From: Gudongella sp.
GTDB lineage: Bacteria; Bacillota; Clostridia; Tissierellales; Tissierellaceae
Direction of reading: 5' to 3'
DNA length: 64,000 bases
Assembly: GCA_024649995.1 (NCBI GenBank)
Contig: JANKMX010000004.1
Span: 1-64,000 of the forward strand
Made by a program: the position numbers and the translations under genes
The notes under the pieces: model-generated
What the model was told of the DNA's origin: nothing
Seen by the model: only the letters and a program-made list of their open reading frames with translations
The model's database searches: none
Part shown: positions 22,089 to 32,358 of the stretch, one piece after another
Position numbering within the stretch: position 1 is the stretch's first letter
How the letters are laid out: each line of letters begins with the position of its first letter

Positions 22089-23078
22089 TTATTCCCATCT
22101 GAGATCCTTTCCATAGAATCTTAGGGGTATGAATTTATCAAATATCCTTGAGAATACCCTGTCGGTATATATCTCAGATATTTCATTTGGTGTAAGGTTT
22201 GTTGATATTATGGTCTTTTTACCTGCAAGCAGTCTTGTGTTGACTATGTTGAATATTTCAGCATTAGTAAAGGTGTTAGAAATTTCCGTTCCAAGGTCAT
22301 CGATTATCAGGAGGTCCGCCTGAAAAAGCAGGTCGTACTCATAGTCGGAAATCTCCCTGTTTCCCTTGCCAAACCTACGCTTCTCAAGAATGTCGAGAAT
22401 TGTGAAGGCGGTCTGGTAGATGACTATCTTGTTCTTGTCTAGAAGCGCCTTGGCGATGCAGCTGCAAAGAAATGTCTTCCCGAGACCGGTTGTTCCGTAA
22501 AACAGCAGGTTTTCACCATTATTCTCCTCAAAGCTACCGATAAAGCCTTCCGCATAGCTTAGTATGTCCAGCATGTTTTCCCTGGGAGTAAGGTCCTCAC
22601 CATCAAAGGGTTCCTTGCTGAACAGGTCTATGTTGAAGTTCTGAAAATTCTCCTTGTGGAGTATGTTCTCCAGGTTTGACATCTTGTAGGACCTGTTGAT
22701 AAGAAGCTGCTTCATGCAATTGCATCTTTTGGAATCATCCACATAGCCGGTATCCTTGCAGAGCTTGCAGGAGTATTTGGGCTCCAGATAGTCCGCGGAG
22801 ATGTTCCCCTCCGTCAGGACAAAGGCCTTCTCCATCTTTAGGGATTCGATCTTTTCCCTTGCATCCCTGGCCGCCTTTTCCGACTCCTCTGGCTCCAGAA
22901 GCACCTTTTTTGCCATTTTAAGACCAGTATTCCTAATCTCATCATCCAGCTCCTTTACCCTGGGAAGCTTTCTGTAGACCTCCTGCTGCCTCATTCTCAA
23001 ATCCTTATCCGCATTGTCCCTTCTCTTTTCATATATTAGTTGTATCTCCTTCAATACAGGGTTATTCATCAGAACCAC
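22089..23078 (-). CDS. DnaC/DnaI-like ATP-binding replication protein
   Basis: CKLCKDTGYV..CNC zinc motif, GTTGLGKT Walker A, LIIDDLG Walker B. Confidence 0.9.
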   Translation of the reverse strand: MVLMNNPVLKEIQLIYEKRRDNADKDLRMRQQEVYRKLPRVKELDDEIRNTGLKMAKKVLLEPEESEKAARDAREKIESLKMEKAFVLTEGNISADYLEPKYSCKLCKDTGYVDDSKRCNCMKQLLINRSYKMSNLENILHKENFQNFNIDLFSKEPFDGEDLTPRENMLDILSYAEGFIGSFEENNGENLLFYGTTGLGKTFLCSCIAKALLDKNKIVIYQTAFTILDILEKRRFGKGNREISDYEYDLLFQADLLIIDDLGTEISNTFTNAEIFNIVNTRLLAGKKTIISTNLTPNEISEIYTDRVFSRIFDKFIPLRFYGKDLRWE

Positions 23079-24150
23079 CGCTTCCCTTCATTCTGTGGGC
23101 TTCACGCTTTCTCTTGGCCATCTTCTCAAGATCCTCCGGCGAATATTTGGCACTGCGCTGTTCAAAGTTGTGGAATCTTGTCTTGTGAGGTGTGGCCTTC
23201 TTCCCTGACGTCTTGTAGGTCTTTCTTTCAGGCTTATCCTCAGGCTTATCAAGAAGCTCTATGTCCTCAACCCTTCTTATTCCCTTCCTGTACCAGTCGC
23301 TAATGACTCCGTCAATGTAGTTGACGGTTGGGTACTGAACCTTGTTGGCAGCTTCACATCCCTTTAACACAAGCTCCATTGAGTAACTGTACTGATCAAA
23401 CCACTTGTTTATAAGGTTAAGGTCCCCATCTGTGACTCCCTTGTGTTCAAGGCCAATGGACTTCATGACCTTCTGGTACCTGAAATATTTCTGGTCAACC
23501 TTGTTGAAGTGTTCCATTACCGCATCCATGTTGGTCAGTCCCTGATCATACCAATTTCTTATAATACCTTCAATGTATTTGATGCTCCTCTTGTTCTTCA
23601 TCTCAGCCCCATAGCTGAAGGCCTTCTCGATTACATCTGGATTCATATTATAATCCTGAATCCAAGATAAAATCTGCTTTTTCTCCATTGGAGCGGTCTG
23701 TCTTCTCATCATAAAATCTATATTGTTGAACATCTTGTTAACAACAGGTATCTGGTTTGCCTCTATAAGATCCTTCTGGCTTGATGACCGAGGTCCTTTA
23801 TCCTTGGCTGCACTGGTCTTACTCATAAGATTGTTCTTTATGAAAAGCTGCTTGAGGTTTAAAAATACAACCTGGTAATCTATATCATCCATGCCTTCTT
23901 TTCTTATGATCCCCTTGTTCTCCCAAAAATCCCAGGCCCTTAGGACGTCCTCCATTGGAATATCCAGATGCTTGGCTATGGTCTTGTTGGTTACCTCTAT
24001 CCTATGGTCCCTGTCATGGGCATATTTATAGCCCAGCAAATAGACCTTGACGTAGGTTCCATTGGCCATGGGCATGTAGTCGTTCAGAAATATATTCTCT
24101 ATGGGAGTGTCACCCAGATCCATATCCGTGGTTTCAATTATAAAACTCAT
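23062..24150 (-). CDS. DnaD domain protein
   Basis: Two DnaD-like helical repeats; adjacent to the DnaC-like gene. Confidence 0.8.
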   Translation of the reverse strand: MSFIIETTDMDLGDTPIENIFLNDYMPMANGTYVKVYLLGYKYAHDRDHRIEVTNKTIAKHLDIPMEDVLRAWDFWENKGIIRKEGMDDIDYQVVFLNLKQLFIKNNLMSKTSAAKDKGPRSSSQKDLIEANQIPVVNKMFNNIDFMMRRQTAPMEKKQILSWIQDYNMNPDVIEKAFSYGAEMKNKRSIKYIEGIIRNWYDQGLTNMDAVMEHFNKVDQKYFRYQKVMKSIGLEHKGVTDGDLNLINKWFDQYSYSMELVLKGCEAANKVQYPTVNYIDGVISDWYRKGIRRVEDIELLDKPEDKPERKTYKTSGKKATPHKTRFHNFEQRSAKYSPEDLEKMAKRKREAHRMKGSGGSDE

Positions 24151-24773
24151 TAGTCAATCATCCCCTCAAGCCCATCTTTTCTATCTTCATATCTTTTCCT
24201 GGTTAGTTTCATTTTGTAGATATAATTATATATCTTTTCATCTTTAAATACAAAACAAGATTTTGAAGCCATTATGTCAGGGTGGTCTCTGGATATTCCC
24301 TCTACAGGGAAAAGGTCCGTGTAGTATTGGATTGGAATGAACCCCAGCTTCTCGTATACCCTTATGGCCCTCCTGTTGAACTCTGCCACCTCAAGATAGA
24401 GGGTCCTCATCCTCATCTTTTGGAAATATTGGGGCAGAAATGCTTCCAGGCTCTCCGTTCCGTAGCCCATATCAAGGTACTCCGGGTCAAATACAATCCC
24501 CAGATATGAGCTCCTTCTTATGAAGTCCTTGTTTTTTATCCCCAGGTATCCCACAAGCCTTCCATCTTCATTGTGGATGCCGAAGTATTTGTTGAATATC
24601 GTAAAGGTCTTGTATCTGAACCATTTCCTTATTTCACTGTCGTTTTCATAGGGGAAGTTGTAATCTCCCAACAGCACAGTATCATGGACTCCCCAATCTC
24701 TCATGGATTTTGCATCCTCAAGTGTCAAGGGAGATAATGTGACTCTTTTTCCTTTTATTATCATCTTTTTCAC
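24150..24773 (-). CDS. GNAT family N-acetyltransferase
   Basis: YLGIVFDPEYLDMGYGTESLEAFL, RAIRVYEKLGF. Confidence 0.85.
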   Translation of the reverse strand: MKKMIIKGKRVTLSPLTLEDAKSMRDWGVHDTVLLGDYNFPYENDSEIRKWFRYKTFTIFNKYFGIHNEDGRLVGYLGIKNKDFIRRSSYLGIVFDPEYLDMGYGTESLEAFLPQYFQKMRMRTLYLEVAEFNRRAIRVYEKLGFIPIQYYTDLFPVEGISRDHPDIMASKSCFVFKDEKIYNYIYKMKLTRKRYEDRKDGLEGMID

Positions 24774-24780
24774 ATCTCCA

Positions 24781-24820
24781 AAAAAATAACCTCGAGGTCT
24801 CCCCTCGAAGTTATTTTACA
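24781..24820. terminator. Hairpin terminator
   Basis: aataacctcgagg-tctc-ccctcgaagttatt. Confidence 0.65.
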
Positions 24821-24912
24821 CTATAATCCTAAGTTAATCAAAGACTAGTTTACGTATCCATTATTCACCAGAATGTGTCAATCATGGGTTTAATCCAGCC
24901 TTTAAAATCTAT

Positions 24913-26268
24913 CTATCCATTACCTGGCTCCATATACCTTTCCATATTGAGAAACTTTGTGTATTCATGCTTGAACACAAGGTCAACCTGTCCTGTGGGT
25001 CCATTCCTGTGCTTTGCAATTATTACCTCACCTATGTTCTTCTTCTCCGACTCCTGGTCGTAGTAATCATCTCTGTACAGGAACATTACAACATCCGCGT
25101 CCTGCTCAATTGCACCTGATTCCCTCAGGTCGGAAAGAATGGGTCTGTGGTCCGAACGAAGCTCTGGAGCACGTGACAGCTGTGAAAGCGCTAGTACCGG
25201 ACATTCCATTTCCTTGGCTATGGCCTTCAATCCCCTTGATATTGCAGAGATTTCCTGCTGTCTGTTCTCAACACGCCCATCAGCCTGCATCAGCTGAAGA
25301 TAGTCAATTACTATCAGGTCAAGGCCCTTCTCAACCTTTAGTCTGCGGCATTTTGCCTTCATTTCCATCAGAGAGATTCCCGCTGTGTCGTCGATATAAA
25401 TATCCATCTTTGACAGTGGCGCCATGGCGTTGACAATCTTAATCCATTCATCATCCGACAGATTTCCGCTTATTATCTTCTGAAGGTCAACATGGGCTGT
25501 TGCACTTATGATCCTCTGAACAAGCTGCTCCTTGGACATCTCAAGGGAGAATACCGCAACCTTTCCATTTCCCTTGAGGGATGCGTTTGTAGCGATGTTT
25601 ATCCCAAGGGCCGTCTTTCCCATGGAAGGTCTTGCGGCTAGCAGTACAAGATCTGATTTCTGTAGGCCAGATAGCTTATGGTCAAGGTCTGAGAATCCAG
25701 TCGTCAGTCCAGTCAGTTCACCCTTGTTGGCAGCCCTCTCCTCAATTTGTGCAAAGCTTGATAGGAGAACCTCGCTTATGGGGTGAAAGCTCTGCTTGTG
25801 GGCACCCTGTGTTATGTCGAATATGTTCTTTTCTGCCTTTTCAATTATGGCATTGACGCTATCCGAGTTGTCATAGGCAAGCCCCATTATTTCATTGCTG
25901 GAGCCTATCAATCTTCTCAGTATTGATTTCTCCTGGACGATATCGCAATAATACTTTGTGTTGGCAGTTGTAGCAACGCTTCCAGATAGATTTGCAAGGT
26001 AGGTCACTCCACCTATTCCCTCAAGTGAGCCCCGCCTCTTCAGCTCCTCGGAAAGGGTTACAAGGTCAACTGGCTCATTTCTGTTGTTAAGAACGAGCAT
26101 TGCCTCATATATCTCCTTGTTGGCCTCCTTGTAGAAGTCATTCCCCCGGAGGTGCTCCACTGCCGTATTTATTGCCTCCTTGTCAAGAAGCATGGCTCCT
26201 ATTACCGACTGTTCTGCCTCCATGCTGTGTGGAGGAATTCTTCCTATACCTGTTTCCATGGGTTTCAC
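24913..26268 (-). CDS. dnaB: Replicative DNA helicase
   Basis: PHSMEAEQSVIGAMLLD, ARPSMGKTALGINIA. Confidence 0.96.
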   Translation of the reverse strand: MKPMETGIGRIPPHSMEAEQSVIGAMLLDKEAINTAVEHLRGNDFYKEANKEIYEAMLVLNNRNEPVDLVTLSEELKRRGSLEGIGGVTYLANLSGSVATTANTKYYCDIVQEKSILRRLIGSSNEIMGLAYDNSDSVNAIIEKAEKNIFDITQGAHKQSFHPISEVLLSSFAQIEERAANKGELTGLTTGFSDLDHKLSGLQKSDLVLLAARPSMGKTALGINIATNASLKGNGKVAVFSLEMSKEQLVQRIISATAHVDLQKIISGNLSDDEWIKIVNAMAPLSKMDIYIDDTAGISLMEMKAKCRRLKVEKGLDLIVIDYLQLMQADGRVENRQQEISAISRGLKAIAKEMECPVLALSQLSRAPELRSDHRPILSDLRESGAIEQDADVVMFLYRDDYYDQESEKKNIGEVIIAKHRNGPTGQVDLVFKHEYTKFLNMERYMEPGNG

Positions 26269-26271
26269 CTC

Positions 26272-26718
26272 TTATTCTGCAGCTACATCCACCTTTAAAG
26301 TAGCGGATACATCTGGATATACCTTCACCTCAACCTCAGTGACTCCGGTCGTCTTTATGTTGTCCTTCAGTTCTATTTTTCTCTTGTCGATATCAATCTT
26401 ATGCTGCTTTTTCAGCCCAGCTGCGATGTCCTGTGATGTCACTGACCCGAAAAGTCTACCTTCTGTTCCACCCTTTGCCTTGATGTTCACGGTAAGCTTC
26501 TCGATTTTCTCCTTGAGTTCCAAGGCCTCCTTCATCTCCTGCTCCTTATGGGCAGCCTCCTTGGCCTTTGATTCCTCCCATTTCCTAAGGTTTTCAGCAG
26601 TTGCTTCAATTGCAATATTTCTTGGGATAAGGTAGTTTCTTGAATAACCATCCTTGGCATTGACTAGGTCACCTGCTTTTCCCATTCCCTTAACATCCTT
26701 TAAAAGTATGATTTTCAT
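26272..26718 (-). CDS. rplI: 50S ribosomal protein L9
   Basis: MKIILLKDVKGMGKAGDLVNAKDGYSRNYLIP. Confidence 0.97.
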   Translation of the reverse strand: MKIILLKDVKGMGKAGDLVNAKDGYSRNYLIPRNIAIEATAENLRKWEESKAKEAAHKEQEMKEALELKEKIEKLTVNIKAKGGTEGRLFGSVTSQDIAAGLKKQHKIDIDKRKIELKDNIKTTGVTEVEVKVYPDVSATLKVDVAAE

Positions 26719-28709
26719 CGTTTTTCACCTTCCTTTAAATATTTATCTATTATCTCTGTAAGAAGCTTTTCAGCCTCATCCATGGACAGCTTCTCTATCT
26801 GAGCTCCGGCGCTGGTCAAATGTCCGCCACCACCCAGCTTTTCCAAGATCAATTGAACACTAATGTTACCCAGAGATCTGCCTGATATGTGAATCTTCTC
26901 ATCCAGCTGACTCAATACAAATGATGCCTCCACATCGTTGATATTAAGAAGCTCGTTTGCTGCCTGGGCGGCAATGAGTATGGAATCCTCCATCTTCTTT
27001 TGGAGTCTTCCAATGGCAATTCTATCAAATACAATCTTTGATGACTTAATAACCTCCGCCTTGTTGACAAAGGTACTGAAGTCATCCCTGAACAGCTGTT
27101 TGACAACAGTTGTATCAGCACCCGCCCTTTTAAGTACTGACGCTGCCTCAAATGTTCGGACACCGGTTTGAAAGCTGAAGTTCTTTGTGTCAACTGTTAT
27201 TCCTGCAAGAAGTGCTTCTGCCTCAAATTTTGTGAGGTTTGTCTCCTCACCCATATATGTCAGAACCTCCGTAACAAGCTCTGATGTTGAGGATGCATAT
27301 GGCTCCAGATATGTCAGTACAGGATTGTTGATAAACTCAGCACCCCTTCTATGATGGTCTATCACTACAACCTTTTGGGTCAGCTCCAAAAGCTCAGGGG
27401 CTTCTGTAAGGCTTGGCTTGTGGTTGTCAACCACAATAAGCAGTGACTTTTCATCCATCAGACCGGCGGCATCATCTCCTGGAATCACCCGCTTAACCAT
27501 CTCTGGACTATCCTTTCTCATGCGATCCATGAGGTTTCTTATGGATGGATTCTCTCCATTAAGAACCAGATATGCTTCCTTGTTCCTGTTCTTTATGGCT
27601 CTCATTATACCTACGCTGGAGCCTATGGAATCCATGTCAGGATTCTTATGCCCCATTACAAATACCCTTTCATTCTGGTCTATAAGCTGCCTTAAGGCAT
27701 CTCCAATGACCCTGGCCTTTACCTTGTTGCGCTTTTCCATTGCCTTGGATTTTCCGCCATAATAGTCAAAAGTGTTCCCCACATTTATAACAGCCTGGTC
27801 TCCCCCTCTACCCAGGGCAATGTCTATGGCTGCACTGGCATTTTCATAGGATTCAAGCAGTGTGCTGCCTGCTTGGCAGACTCCTATGCTAAGGGTGATT
27901 GGAATTGTATTTCCCATTTCCATATCCCTTATCTGGTCCAGAAGGTCGAATTTCTTGCCCTTTATGGACTCAAGGGCTCCATGGTTTAGTACAACCAAAT
28001 ACTTGTCATTCTCATACTTTCTGACTATTCCTTCGTATTGTCCAAAATAGCTATTGATAAGCTGGTCGATCTCAGCAAGTACAATAGGCCTGTGAATGTC
28101 AGGAGTTGAGTTTTTGACATCGTCATAGTTATCAACATCAACAAGGGCAACAACCGTCTTCTCCCTTTTATAATCCTTTTCGAGCACCACATGCTCAGAA
28201 TCATCAACCCAGTAGAGCACCGTTATGCTACCCTTTCCAGAGGTTTTCCTATCCTCTAGGAAATTGGGATAAACCTCAAAATACCTGTCCATATAGCTGA
28301 TGGACATTGACTCGTTTTCCTTCTTCTTCATCAGCTCTGAAAGATTGAAATCAGGTACAAGCTCACTGATTGACTTGTTCACGATTTCCTCTTCGCCAAG
28401 CAGGGTCAGGAAGGGGGTGTTGTACCAGGTTATCTTTCCATCATCGTCAATAAACACCATGGGAAAAGGCATGTTGAAAATTGCATGCTTTGCGGCTGAA
28501 TCAAAGTCATGGGAAAGACCCTCTATGTATTTTGCAAGCTCCTTGTTCTTTTCCTCTATCTTCCTATGGTTGTAGTAGACAAGATATGCCAGTACAATTG
28601 CCATGACAAAAGCCACAATTGGTTGAAATAGGGCTATTATCAATACGCTTAGGGCTATCACCATCAGATAGAGCTTTGTATCTGACCAAGTAAATATTTT
28701 ATATTTCAT
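26715..28709 (-). CDS. gdpP: GdpP-like cyclic-di-AMP phosphodiesterase (PAS/GGDEF/DHH-DHHA1)
   Basis: MGHKNPDMDSIGSSVG, VVIDHHRRG, GGGGHLTSAGAQ. Confidence 0.93.
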   Translation of the reverse strand: MKYKIFTWSDTKLYLMVIALSVLIIALFQPIVAFVMAIVLAYLVYYNHRKIEEKNKELAKYIEGLSHDFDSAAKHAIFNMPFPMVFIDDDGKITWYNTPFLTLLGEEEIVNKSISELVPDFNLSELMKKKENESMSISYMDRYFEVYPNFLEDRKTSGKGSITVLYWVDDSEHVVLEKDYKREKTVVALVDVDNYDDVKNSTPDIHRPIVLAEIDQLINSYFGQYEGIVRKYENDKYLVVLNHGALESIKGKKFDLLDQIRDMEMGNTIPITLSIGVCQAGSTLLESYENASAAIDIALGRGGDQAVINVGNTFDYYGGKSKAMEKRNKVKARVIGDALRQLIDQNERVFVMGHKNPDMDSIGSSVGIMRAIKNRNKEAYLVLNGENPSIRNLMDRMRKDSPEMVKRVIPGDDAAGLMDEKSLLIVVDNHKPSLTEAPELLELTQKVVVIDHHRRGAEFINNPVLTYLEPYASSTSELVTEVLTYMGEETNLTKFEAEALLAGITVDTKNFSFQTGVRTFEAASVLKRAGADTTVVKQLFRDDFSTFVNKAEVIKSSKIVFDRIAIGRLQKKMEDSILIAAQAANELLNINDVEASFVLSQLDEKIHISGRSLGNISVQLILEKLGGGGHLTSAGAQIEKLSMDEAEKLLTEIIDKYLKEGEKR

Positions 28710-28719
28710 CTTCTTCCTC

Positions 28720-29724
28720 CTACCTGGGTTTTCTTCTTAGCTTCCTGAAATCGAATACTGTATCCAAACCGCCAACAAGGGACACAGCGGTCAATACCGG
28801 AGAAAATGCAATGGCCAGGAATACAACCAAGCCTCTGGTGAAGGCGTTCATTTTCCACTTGATCAGGAAGAAGCTCATCACTGCAAGTCCCTGAAGTACA
28901 AAAACGACTCCTATAAGGACAAGGAGGTTCAGGAATATTGTGTCAAAATATGTCCCATCCAAGCCTCTGCCAACAAAAACCCCCAAGAACATTACCAGCA
29001 CTCCAAGTGCAAAGTTGTTGGGCACCGTGAATCTGTGAAGCCAAGGCATCTGGATTATTCCTATGCTCAGCTTCCTTAAAAGCCACACAGTGATGATATA
29101 GTTTGCGTAGCTTACCAGAAGAGACATAAACATGAGTATGGACGGCAGTATCAAAATGATATACCTGTATCCATCCTCAAGCATCCTTCGGGCGGTGTCA
29201 ATTTCATAATTGCTCAGACCCATTCCCTTAAGCATGTCGATTTGAATGAAGAGGGTCTCCCTGAAGGTGTTCTCCAGTTGACTTATTATGCTTAGACCAG
29301 TCAAGGAATCAGCCAGATAGAATACCATCAGGGTACTTGTGAAAAAAACAAGGGATCCTGTTACAAGAACCTGCAAGGGTCTTCTTCTCTTCTTCATTCC
29401 ATATGAAAGGGCTATGGTCAATGGTCCAAACATTATCAGCAGGATAATTCCGTTGATAAAATCTCCAGTTCCCAAGCCTATTATAAGGGATGCAATTGTT
29501 ATTACAACAGCTGTCGGATTTACACCGTTCTTAATGCCATATACCACTGCACCTACTGGATAGAGAACCAGCACCAGTGGCGTCAGGTATATTGATAAGA
29601 GGCCAACCAGCACCACAATTGCAACAGCTCCTGCTCCCTCTACAAAAGGTTGAACCAATTTATTGTCTTCTTTCAAATTCCTCACCTCATGTCTGCTCTT
29701 AGTGTCATTACAGGTCATTTCCAA
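28720..29724 (-). CDS. DUF2232/YybS family membrane protein
   Basis: Polytopic; conserved position upstream of gdpP-rplI. Confidence 0.8.
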   Translation of the reverse strand: MEMTCNDTKSRHEVRNLKEDNKLVQPFVEGAGAVAIVVLVGLLSIYLTPLVLVLYPVGAVVYGIKNGVNPTAVVITIASLIIGLGTGDFINGIILLIMFGPLTIALSYGMKKRRRPLQVLVTGSLVFFTSTLMVFYLADSLTGLSIISQLENTFRETLFIQIDMLKGMGLSNYEIDTARRMLEDGYRYIILILPSILMFMSLLVSYANYIITVWLLRKLSIGIIQMPWLHRFTVPNNFALGVLVMFLGVFVGRGLDGTYFDTIFLNLLVLIGVVFVLQGLAVMSFFLIKWKMNAFTRGLVVFLAIAFSPVLTAVSLVGGLDTVFDFRKLRRKPR

Positions 29725-29802
29725 AGTATGCTTACCCTTGATTATATATTAATTTCAAAACAAATAAAAGCCCGCTTGTGGTCTTTGTATGACTGTAAAG
29801 AA

Positions 29803-29828
29803 AAAAGAGAGGTTACCCTCTCTCTTAG
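29803..29828 (-). terminator. Terminator of rpsF-ssb-rpsR operon
   Basis: gagagagggtaacctctc followed by T6 on the minus strand. Confidence 0.7.
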
Positions 29829-30049
29829 TCAGCGCTATATGGCAGCAATGCAACTTGTCTTGCTCTCTTGACAGCAATTGTAAGTTGTCTTTGGTGCTTT
29901 GAGCAGTTTCCGGAAATTCTTCTTGGAAGAATCTTTCCTCTTTCAGTTATATACTTCTTTAGCTTGCTCACATCTTTATAGTCGATATGTGTTGATTTGT
30001 CTGCACAAAAGCTACACACTTTTTTTCTAGGCTTAAACCTTCTTTGCAT
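29825..30049 (-). CDS. rpsR: 30S ribosomal protein S18
   Basis: [15 protein letters not shown]...[28 protein letters not shown]. Confidence 0.96.
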   Translation of the reverse strand: MQRRFKPRKKVCSFCADKSTHIDYKDVSKLKKYITERGKILPRRISGNCSKHQRQLTIAVKRARQVALLPYSAD

Positions 30050-30066
30050 CCTTTTCCCCTCCTTGA

Positions 30067-30507
30067 TTAGAATGGAATATCGTCATTGTCGGTAGGGTGA
30101 AATCCGTCGATATCCGAGAAGTCCGAGCCGGTTGAACCTGATGACTTCTGGTTGTTGTCTCCCCATTCCAGGAACTCAACACTGTTTGCCACAACATCGG
30201 TTGTGTAAACCCTTTTCCCGTCCTTGTCATCATAGCTTCCAGTCTGGATTCTGCCGTTTATTCCAACCAATTTACCTTTGTTGAGGAAGTTGGCACAGTT
30301 CTCTGCCTGCTTTCCCCATACGACAATTCTAATGAAATCAGCTGTAGGCTGATTTTTTGCTTCCATCTCCATTTTCTTTTCCTTCGAAAGATTTTTGTCT
30401 ACAGCCAACGTGAATGTTGACACTGGAGTTCCTGAATTCGGTATATATCTCAGTTCAGGGTCCCTTGTCAGTCTTCCGATTAGAACAACATTATTCAAAA
30501 TACTCAC
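30067..30507 (-). CDS. ssb: Single-stranded DNA-binding protein
   Basis: [21 protein letters not shown]; acidic C-terminal DDDIPF. Confidence 0.97.
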   Translation of the reverse strand: MSILNNVVLIGRLTRDPELRYIPNSGTPVSTFTLAVDKNLSKEKKMEMEAKNQPTADFIRIVVWGKQAENCANFLNKGKLVGINGRIQTGSYDDKDGKRVYTTDVVANSVEFLEWGDNNQKSSGSTGSDFSDIDGFHPTDNDDIPF

Positions 30508-30518
30508 CGTCCCTTAGA

Positions 30519-30803
30519 TTATTCTTCGTCTCTAGTGATCATGTGTCTCATAATGCCGTCTGAAATCTTGGCAATTCTATCGAATTCGTTGACTACATCC
30601 GCTCCTGATTCAAAGTTGATCAGTACGTAGTATCCTTCAGCCAAATCATCGATCAGATATGCAAGCTTTCTCATTCCCCATTCATCTACCGTTGTTACCG
30701 TACCGCCTGCCTCGATTATCTTCTTGAATCTCTCTAGCAGAGCGTTTCTCTTTTCTTCCTCAAGATTAGGGTAAAAGATTACCATTGCTTCATATTTTCT
30801 CAT
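30519..30803 (-). CDS. rpsF: 30S ribosomal protein S6
   Basis: MRKYEAMVIFYPNLEEE; GMRKLAYLI. Confidence 0.96.
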   Translation of the reverse strand: MRKYEAMVIFYPNLEEEKRNALLERFKKIIEAGGTVTTVDEWGMRKLAYLIDDLAEGYYVLINFESGADVVNEFDRIAKISDGIMRHMITRDEE

Positions 30804-31030
30804 TTATTTCACCTCCCTATGGACTATCGGCCCTATTTTCATTAATAGGGCAAGGAACACTAAAGTAGTATAACACAACTTGACCTGCATTTCAAATGTT
30901 TTGTGTTATTTTGGGTGAAACTTCCACCCCCTATAATTAAATTTAACACAAACTTTACATATTGCAAGAGGTATCTTTACAGTTGGGTATTATAATAACA
31001 CTAGAAAATACTAATAAAAGGATGGTTTTT

Positions 31031-31681
31031 ATGAGAAGTAGATTTGATCATGAACTTGATATGCTCAATGAGGAGCTTGTGTCAATGGGAAACCTTGTGG
31101 AAAGCTCAATTGAAGCAGCAGTATCGGCACTTAAAACCCAGAATGTGGACCTTGCAAGACGTGTTGTGGAGGGGGACAGGGAGGTCAACAACAAGGAAAG
31201 AGAGATTGAGGACCTTGCAATGAAGCTCATACTCCGTCAGCAGCCTGTTGCAGGTGACCTGAGGTTGATTTCAACCGCCCTAAGGATGATAACCGATATG
31301 GAGAGGATTGGTGACCAGGCAGCGGATATTTCAGAAATCACAATTATGCTTGCAGAACAGACCTACCTGAAGGAGCTGATTCATATTCCTCAGATGGGTG
31401 ATGCAACCATAAAAATGGTCAGGGAGAGCATTGACGCCTTTGTAAGAAAGGATGTGGAGCTGGCCAAGCAGGTTATTCTGTATGATGATGTGGTGGATGA
31501 TCTCTTTGATGTTATTAAGGAGGAGCTCATTGGGTATATTAGGGAAAACAAGGGATCCAGTGAGCAGGCCATAGACTTCATGATGATTGCAAAGTATTTT
31601 GAGCGAATCGGCGACCATGCCCAGAATATTGCAGAGTGGGTTTACTATGCCATAACAGGAGACCATTACAACGGGAGTTGA
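31031..31681 (+). CDS. phoU: Phosphate transport system regulator PhoU
   Basis: MRSRFDHELDMLNEELVSMG, two PhoU repeats. Confidence 0.94.
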   Translation: MRSRFDHELDMLNEELVSMGNLVESSIEAAVSALKTQNVDLARRVVEGDREVNNKEREIEDLAMKLILRQQPVAGDLRLISTALRMITDMERIGDQAADISEITIMLAEQTYLKELIHIPQMGDATIKMVRESIDAFVRKDVELAKQVILYDDVVDDLFDVIKEELIGYIRENKGSSEQAIDFMMIAKYFERIGDHAQNIAEWVYYAITGDHYNGS

Positions 31682-31686
31682 TAGGA

Positions 31687-32358
31687 ATGAGTCTGATATA
31701 TTGTGTGGAGGATGACGAGAGCATAAGGGAGCTTATACTCTATGCCCTTAATAACGCGGGCTTTGAGGCGATTGGTTTTGAAAGCGGAAAGGAGCTGGAT
31801 TTAAACACGATTCCGGATATTTTGCTCCTTGATATTATGCTGCCTGGAGATGATGGCTATCAAATACTGGCCAGATTAAGAAGCAATCCTAGAACCTCGG
31901 ATTTGCCTGTAATAATGCTTACCTCCAAAACCAGTGAATTCGACAAGGTAAAGGCACTTGACATGGGTGCCGATGACTATATGGATAAGCCCTTCGGTGT
32001 GATGGAGCTGATCTCAAGGATTAAGGCAGTTCTTCGCAGATCTGGAGGTAAAAGACCTCCTGACCAGATCTGCCTTCATGGAATATGTCTTGACTCAAAA
32101 AAGCACAGGGTTATGGTTTATGACAGGGAAGTTATACTAACCCCCAAGGAGTTTGATCTCCTACAGTATCTTATGGAAAACCAAGGGATAGTCCTTTCCA
32201 GGGATAAGATAATGAATCAGGTATGGGGCTTTGATTTCGAGGGAGAGACCCGCACAGTTGATGTCCACATAAGGACACTTCGGATGAAGCTGGGAGATGA
32301 GGGTGAATCTGTACAGACCGTTCGTGGCATCGGCTACAGATTCGGAGGTGATTTTTAG
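31687..32358 (+). CDS. OmpR/PhoB family response regulator
   Basis: Receiver domain (LLLDIMLPGDDG), C-terminal wHTH. Confidence 0.93.
   Translation: MSLIYCVEDDESIRELILYALNNAGFEAIGFESGKELDLNTIPDILLLDIMLPGDDGYQILARLRSNPRTSDLPVIMLTSKTSEFDKVKALDMGADDYMDKPFGVMELISRIKAVLRRSGGKRPPDQICLHGICLDSKKHRVMVYDREVILTPKEFDLLQYLMENQGIVLSRDKIMNQVWGFDFEGETRTVDVHIRTLRMKLGDEGESVQTVRGIGYRFGGDF

Noticed and set aside
22089-24150. DnaD/DnaC pair as phage-derived
   Set aside because: The context (dnaB-rplI-gdpP-rpsR-ssb-rpsF nearby) matches a normal chromosomal replication region.
31331-31666. Antisense ORFs such as 31331..31666(-), 13574..13873(+), 42965..43414(+) and many others in the track
   Set aside because: They overlap strongly supported genes on the opposite strand, show no recognisable domains and look like mirror frames of coding sequence.
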